A stretch of DNA of 39,950 nt from Guyparkeria sp016278265 (GTDB lineage: Bacteria; Pseudomonadota; Gammaproteobacteria; Halothiobacillales; Halothiobacillaceae), in the NCBI RefSeq assembly GCF_044582145.1, contig NZ_JBDODO010000016.1; one strand, 5' to 3'. Below, in pieces: positions 36,154-39,950 of the stretch. A program made the position numbers and the translations under genes. Each line of letters opens with the position of its first letter. Positions within the stretch are counted from its first letter, which is position 1. The notes under the pieces are model-generated. The model made no database searches, was not told where the DNA came from, and saw only the letters and a list, made by a program, of their open reading frames with translations.

Positions 36154-36885
36154 ATGAGTCGCCCCCTCCGCATTGAATAGGAAGGCGCCTGGTACCACGT
36201 GATGAATCGCGGCCGGGGACACCATGCGATCTTCCCCGGCGAGGCCGGGTAACAGGCTTTTCTTGAGACCGTGGCCGTGGCCTGCCGGCGGTTCCGGCTG
36301 GAGGTTCACGCCTACTGCCTGATGCCCAATCACTACCACCTCCTGGTGCGCACACCCCTAGGCAACCTCGCCGGGCCATGCGCCACATCGACGGCGTCTG
36401 CATCCAACGCCACAACCGCCTGGTTGAAACGGACGGCCCACTGCCCCGGGGGCGCTACAAGACCATCCTGCTGGACGTCGATTCCTACCTCCTGCCCGTC
36501 TCCCGCTACATCCCCCGCAATCCCATCGAGGCCGCTAATCCGCTTGTGGACGATCTGGAGGATTGGGTCTGGGCCTGCTATTCCGCCGACATCCCTCGCA
36601 CCAAGGCCCCGGAAACCCCGCGCCGGGAGAGGCGACGGGTTTGCACGGCGGATGATGTGCTGGCGGCGGTGGCTGCAGCCTGGGGTGTGGTTGGCAGCGC
36701 GCTTACCGCCCGGGGACGGGATCTCGGTCCGATGGAGCGCAAGGCGCGGCAGGTGGCTATGCTCTTTGTAGCGGGGCGAGATCGAGTTGACCCTGACGGC
36801 CATCGGGGAGCGGTTCGGTGGCATTCACTATTCGGCGGTGGGCCAGAACGTCAGACGCGTTCAGGCGGTGGTGCGGGACGATTAA
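36154..36885 (+). pseudogene. REP-associated tyrosine (Y1) transposase, decayed
   Basis: Single-strand transposase of the IS200-like Y1/HUH class. Starting at ATG 36154 it reads MSRPLRIE, a TAG stop (36178-36180), GAWYHVMNRGRGHHAIFPGEAG, then TAA (36250-36252), then the HUH motif in AYCLMPNHYHLLVRTPLGNL. A one-base deletion near 36376 shifts to the frame with RAMRHIDGV, NRLVETDGPLPRGRYK and the catalytic-Tyr region SRYIPRNPIEA. A second shift near 36770 restores the C-terminal DnaA-like helix-turn-helix ending GERFGGIHYSAVGQNVRRVQ, with the stop at 36883-36885. Two stops plus two frameshifts make it inactive. Confidence 0.88.
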
Positions 36886-36987
36886 GGAATTGTGCCGGCT
36901 TTACCGAACGGTCATGTCAGGACTAGCCCCCTAATCTGAGGTTCTCATAAATACTGGAGAACAACATGTTAGCGTGTTCCGACCCTA

Positions 36988-39375
36988 ATGTTCCAATGGT
37001 GCCTCGCCATGAGTAGACGATTCCTGTCGCGCCTGTGGGGTTACCTGCGCCACCGTTGGATCAACGTGCGCCGGGTTCGCCTCTGGGTGCTGGTGGCCGT
37101 CGCGTTGTACACGCTCGCGGGTTTTTTCCTGGTGCCGTGGCTCGCCGGTTGGATCGCGCAAGACAAGGTGCAAGAGGACCTGGGTCGCGAACTTCGCATC
37201 GGCGATATCGATTTCAATCCCTACACCTTCACCCTGGAGGTGACTGATTCCGCCCTCGCGGATCCCGACGGCCACGAGCTCGCCGCCTTCGACCGGCTGT
37301 TCGTCAACTTCACGCTGGTCAGCCTCTTCGATCAGGCGTGGACCTTCCAGCAGGTACGCCTCGAAGGCCCGGTGGTTCAGGAGGAACGCTTCGCCTCGGG
37401 CGAGACGCGCTTCACCCGGCTGATGGATGACGCTGCAGGCGAGCCGGCAGCGACCAGCGAAGGCGGGATGCCGCCGATGGTGATCCGCGATATGGATGTT
37501 GTGGAGGGAGTAATCCGCTTTGCGGATCATCTGACCACCGCGTCCGATCCGTCAGGCACGACCGCCACCATCGCGGTGCAGGAATTCGCCCTGTCGCTGA
37601 ATGATGCCGCCTTGCACGAGAACAGCGGCTTCCCGCTCCATTTCGCTGGGCAGTTCAAGCCGGGCGGTGCCTTCTCGTTCGACGGCGAAATGCGGGTGTC
37701 GCCGACATTCGGGGTCAACGGCGGTCTGCGCGCGGAGACGCTGGCCCTGAGCCCGGCCGAGCCTTACCTGCAACAAGTCGCGCGGCTGGCGATCAAGGGC
37801 GGGAATCTGAGCCTCGACGGACGACTGTCCGTCAGCGCCGATGAGCCCCTGGCCTTTCGTGGCAGTGCCGGCGTGGACGGGTTTAGCCTCGCGCCCCTGG
37901 ACCCCGGCGACACCGAGCCGGTGGCGGGTTGGCAAGCCATGAAGGTCGAGCAGCTCGACCTGAGCCTGGCGCAGCGCAGCCTCGAGGCCTCGAGCGTGTC
38001 CATCGAGGGCGGCTCCGGCCGGGTCATCATCCGCAAGGATCGGACCACGAATTTCAATCGCCTGCTCGTGGCGCGCGCCGAGGGGGAGGGCCCCGCTGCC
38101 GAAGGGGATGACGGCGAAGACGCCGCCCCATTTCTCGTCAGCATCGCCGGCATCGTCCTGGCCGACAGTCGTCTCCAGTTTGCGGATCATTCGCTGCCGC
38201 TGCCCTTCTCGACGCGCATCCACAAGCTGAACGGCAAGATCTCCACACTGGCTTCGGACACACAGACTCCGGCCGACGTACAGCTCGAAGGTCAGGTGGG
38301 TGAGCATGGCCTGGCGCGCATCGAGGGCACGATCCACGCCTGGCAGCCGATGCGGGACACGAATGTCACGCTGACGTTTCGCAACCTGGTGGTGCCGGAC
38401 TACTCGCCGTACACGGTCGCGTTTGCCGGCCGTCGGATTGCGGAAGGCCGCATGGACCTCGATCTCGGCTATCGCCTCGTGGACGGCAAGCTCGCGGGCA
38501 GTAATGCGATCGTGCTGCACGATCTGGAGCTGGGCGAGGAGGTCGAGAGCCCGGGCGCGATGGATCTGCCGCTCAGCCTCGCCGTCGCGCTGCTCAAGGA
38601 CAGCGAGGGCATGATCAAGATGGATATCCCGGTCACGGGAGAGCTCGGCGATCCCCACTTCGCGCTGGGTGGCGCGATTCGCAGTGCCATCGGTGACGCG
38701 ATCGGTGACATTGTCAGCGCGCCGTTCCGCTTCCTGGCGAGTCTGGTCGGGGCTGGCGAAGAGGACCTGCAACGGATCGCGTATCCCGCGGGCCGCAGCG
38801 ACCTGACACCGCCGCAGCACCAGCGCGTCGGGCTGCTGCGCGAGGCCCTCGTGAAGCGTCCGGCACTGGCGCTGGAGCTCGCCGGACCCTTCGATCCAAA
38901 TGTGGACGGCCCGGCACTCAAGCGCCAGCGCGCCGTCGAGCAGCTCGCCGAGTGGTTGCGCGAGCAGGGACGCGAGGTGTCGTCCCCGGACCTGACCGCG
39001 GAATCGACGCAAGAGGCGATGGAGGCGCTTTTCTCAAGCGCCTACCCGCAAACCAGTCTGGACGAGGTGCGGGCGCGGTTTACGCGCAAGCCGGGCGAGG
39101 ACCCGGAGGGCCGCTCGGCGTTCGACGCTGTCGCCTACCGAGCCCATCTCGCCGAGGCGGTGATCGCGGCGCAACCCGTTACCGATGCCGATCTCGCGGC
39201 ACTCGGCCAGGCACGGGCCAGAGCCGTGCGGGACCGCCTGCTGGCGGATACGCCCGACGGCCCGCAAGAAGGCACCGCGGTCGAGCCCGAGCGGGTCCAG
39301 CTGGCGGAGCCCAGGGCAGTCGAGTCCGAGAACGACGAGCAGGTCGTGATGGAAGTCGGTCTAGCCGTGGACTGA
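36988..39375 (+). CDS. DUF748 (AsmA-like) envelope protein
   Basis: Large inner-membrane-anchored periplasmic protein of the DUF748 family, distantly related to AsmA/TamB-type bridge proteins; function not established, with envelope lipid or outer-membrane homeostasis a possibility. The product is 795 residues. One N-terminal membrane helix (~32-53) follows a basic segment. The body repeats beta-rich AsmA-type patterns: IGDIDFNPYTFTLEV, NFNRLLVARAEG, VVPDYSPYTVAFAGRRIAEG and a GGAIRSAIGDAIGDIVSAPF segment typical of DUF748. After ~590 a helical domain precedes an acidic tail. A start at 37009 (MSRRFLS) is also possible; neither has a clear ribosome-binding site. It stands alone next to the dead transposase. 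Confidence 0.85.
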   Translation: MFQWCLAMSRRFLSRLWGYLRHRWINVRRVRLWVLVAVALYTLAGFFLVPWLAGWIAQDKVQEDLGRELRIGDIDFNPYTFTLEVTDSALADPDGHELAAFDRLFVNFTLVSLFDQAWTFQQVRLEGPVVQEERFASGETRFTRLMDDAAGEPAATSEGGMPPMVIRDMDVVEGVIRFADHLTTASDPSGTTATIAVQEFALSLNDAALHENSGFPLHFAGQFKPGGAFSFDGEMRVSPTFGVNGGLRAETLALSPAEPYLQQVARLAIKGGNLSLDGRLSVSADEPLAFRGSAGVDGFSLAPLDPGDTEPVAGWQAMKVEQLDLSLAQRSLEASSVSIEGGSGRVIIRKDRTTNFNRLLVARAEGEGPAAEGDDGEDAAPFLVSIAGIVLADSRLQFADHSLPLPFSTRIHKLNGKISTLASDTQTPADVQLEGQVGEHGLARIEGTIHAWQPMRDTNVTLTFRNLVVPDYSPYTVAFAGRRIAEGRMDLDLGYRLVDGKLAGSNAIVLHDLELGEEVESPGAMDLPLSLAVALLKDSEGMIKMDIPVTGELGDPHFALGGAIRSAIGDAIGDIVSAPFRFLASLVGAGEEDLQRIAYPAGRSDLTPPQHQRVGLLREALVKRPALALELAGPFDPNVDGPALKRQRAVEQLAEWLREQGREVSSPDLTAESTQEAMEALFSSAYPQTSLDEVRARFTRKPGEDPEGRSAFDAVAYRAHLAEAVIAAQPVTDADLAALGQARARAVRDRLLADTPDGPQEGTAVEPERVQLAEPRAVESENDEQVVMEVGLAVD

Positions 39376-39421
39376 GGCGGCGCTAAAAGGGAAGGATCGA
39401 TTCTCCGTGCGGCTGGCGGGG

Positions 39422-39508
39422 GTTCCAGGGACGGTTTACCAAAACCTCGAACTCGAATTCGTTGCCGTGGGCGCAGCTCGTCTGAGATCGGTATACCGTC
39501 CCCGGAAC
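39422..39508. repeat. Inverted repeat between DUF748 gene and mscL
   Basis: Arms 39422-39440 and 39490-39508 pair at 17 of 19 positions (GTTCCAGGGACGGTTTACC against the complement of the right arm), with a ~49 nt spacer. It resembles palindromic sequences that accompany REP-type transposases, but no T run or gene is associated. It lies in the 203 bp gap upstream of mscL. Confidence 0.5.
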
Positions 39509-39578
39509 TCCAGGGAGGTGGCAACCACGCGGCTGAACACGGCATTTGAATAGCATCAGCAACATGAACAGGAACGGT

Positions 39579-39950
39579 ATGATCGGAATATTGAAAGAGT
39601 TTAGGGAGTTTGCGGTAAAAGGAAGCTTGATTGATTTTGCGGCTGCTATCATTATCGGAACAGCATTTAACAGTGTTGTTGCCTCGCTGGTCAAGGACGT
39701 GATCATGCCGCCGATCGGCTGGCTTATCGGCCGTACCGATTTCGCAAGTTTATATGTAAATCTTGGCTCTCAAGAGTATGAGAGTTTGCAGGCGGCGCAT
39801 GCTGCCGGCGCGCCGACGATCAATTACGGTACCTTTTTAAATGCGCTGATCGGGTTTCTTCTGACACTATGGATCGTCTTTCTTTTTGTAAAGGTTATTA
39901 ATCGCGTGCGACGTGAAAAAGAAAAAAACGATGCATCTGACCCCACAACA
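39579..39950 (+). CDS. mscL: Large-conductance mechanosensitive channel (partial, cut by window end)
   Basis: Homopentameric inner-membrane channel that opens under hypo-osmotic tension. 124 codons are visible. The N-terminal helix GILKEFREFAVKGSLIDFA and TM1 AAAIIIGTAFNSVVASLVKD are diagnostic, followed by VIMPPIGWL, a periplasmic loop, and TM2 (NALIGFLLTLWIVFLFVKVI). The basic RVRREKEKN begins the cytoplasmic part, and the usual C-terminal helix is beyond 39950. ATG 39579 has AGGAA 6-7 nt upstream; ATG 39564 is a weaker alternative. Codon use is visibly richer in A/T than the neighbours, so it may have been acquired separately. Confidence 0.93.
   Translation, partial: MIGILKEFREFAVKGSLIDFAAAIIIGTAFNSVVASLVKDVIMPPIGWLIGRTDFASLYVNLGSQEYESLQAAHAAGAPTINYGTFLNALIGFLLTLWIVFLFVKVINRVRREKEKNDASDPTT

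Noticed and set aside
39936..39944. TCTGACCCC in mscL and again at 34741-34749 as a direct repeat bounding the accessory region, with a partial inverted copy near 35930
   Set aside because: Only nine bases are identical, the mscL copy encodes ordinary residues of the reading frame, and the inverted copy is imperfect. Not enough to claim an element boundary.

Overview
This window is a GC-rich chromosomal segment of a gammaproteobacterium. The evidence is the S10-spc-alpha ribosomal protein order, the two-subunit glycyl-tRNA synthetase (glyQ/glyS), and the recA-recX-alaS-lysC-csrA-tRNA-Ser block. The halophilic or sulfur-oxidising Chromatiales-type lineages (Halothiobacillaceae such as Guyparkeria, or Ectothiorhodospiraceae) would fit, but this is inferred from gene order and base composition, not from a search.

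Layout. (1) 1-13.5 kb: rpsJ, then rplC through secY, then rpsM-rpsK-rpsD-rpoA-rplQ, all on the + strand. rpsJ is separated from rplC by a terminator, an embedded promoter and an attenuator-like hairpin. rpmJ (L36) is missing from its usual place between secY and rpsM, where a promoter-like sequence sits instead. (2) 13.5-28.6 kb, genome maintenance and housekeeping: a DUF302 protein, a secreted Gln-rich coiled-coil protein, uvrB, rnr-rlmB, an aspartate/aromatic-type aminotransferase, recA-recX, alaS, lysC, csrA and tRNA-Ser(GCU). (3) 28.6-34.3 kb, minus strand: a run reading glyQ-glyS-plsC-fructosamine kinase-SDR, in which the kinase gene carries an apparent +1 frameshift in a homopolymer. (4) 34.3-39.95 kb, accessory region: a ~300 bp tract of back-to-back hairpins, a possible gene remnant, an unusual voltage-gated-type ion channel followed by an integron attC-like site, a decayed REP-associated (Y1) transposase, a large DUF748/AsmA-like envelope protein, an inverted repeat, and the start of an mscL gene that looks poorer in GC and runs off the window end.

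Most notable unexplained structure. Two intergenic elements (17036-17384 and 23716-23987) share the terminal inverted repeat core CTCTGC(A/G)CGAATAG. Each has further nested inverted repeats inside and no plausible gene. Each ends 2-5 nt before the -10 box of a housekeeping gene (rnr and alaS). Their outermost few base pairs differ between copies but stay complementary within each copy. They look like a family of small non-autonomous palindromic elements (MITE-like) or a structured promoter module. Second in interest are the attC-like site next to the channel gene and the multi-hairpin tract.

How the genes work together: the first third builds the ribosome, the SecYEG core and the RNA polymerase alpha subunit. 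The middle links DNA repair (UvrB, RecA, RecX), RNA turnover and modification (RNase R, RlmB), tRNA charging (AlaRS, then GlyRS), aspartate-family amino acid synthesis and the global post-transcriptional regulator CsrA. The last part is envelope and osmotic functions (channel, DUF748, MscL) embedded in mobile-element debris.
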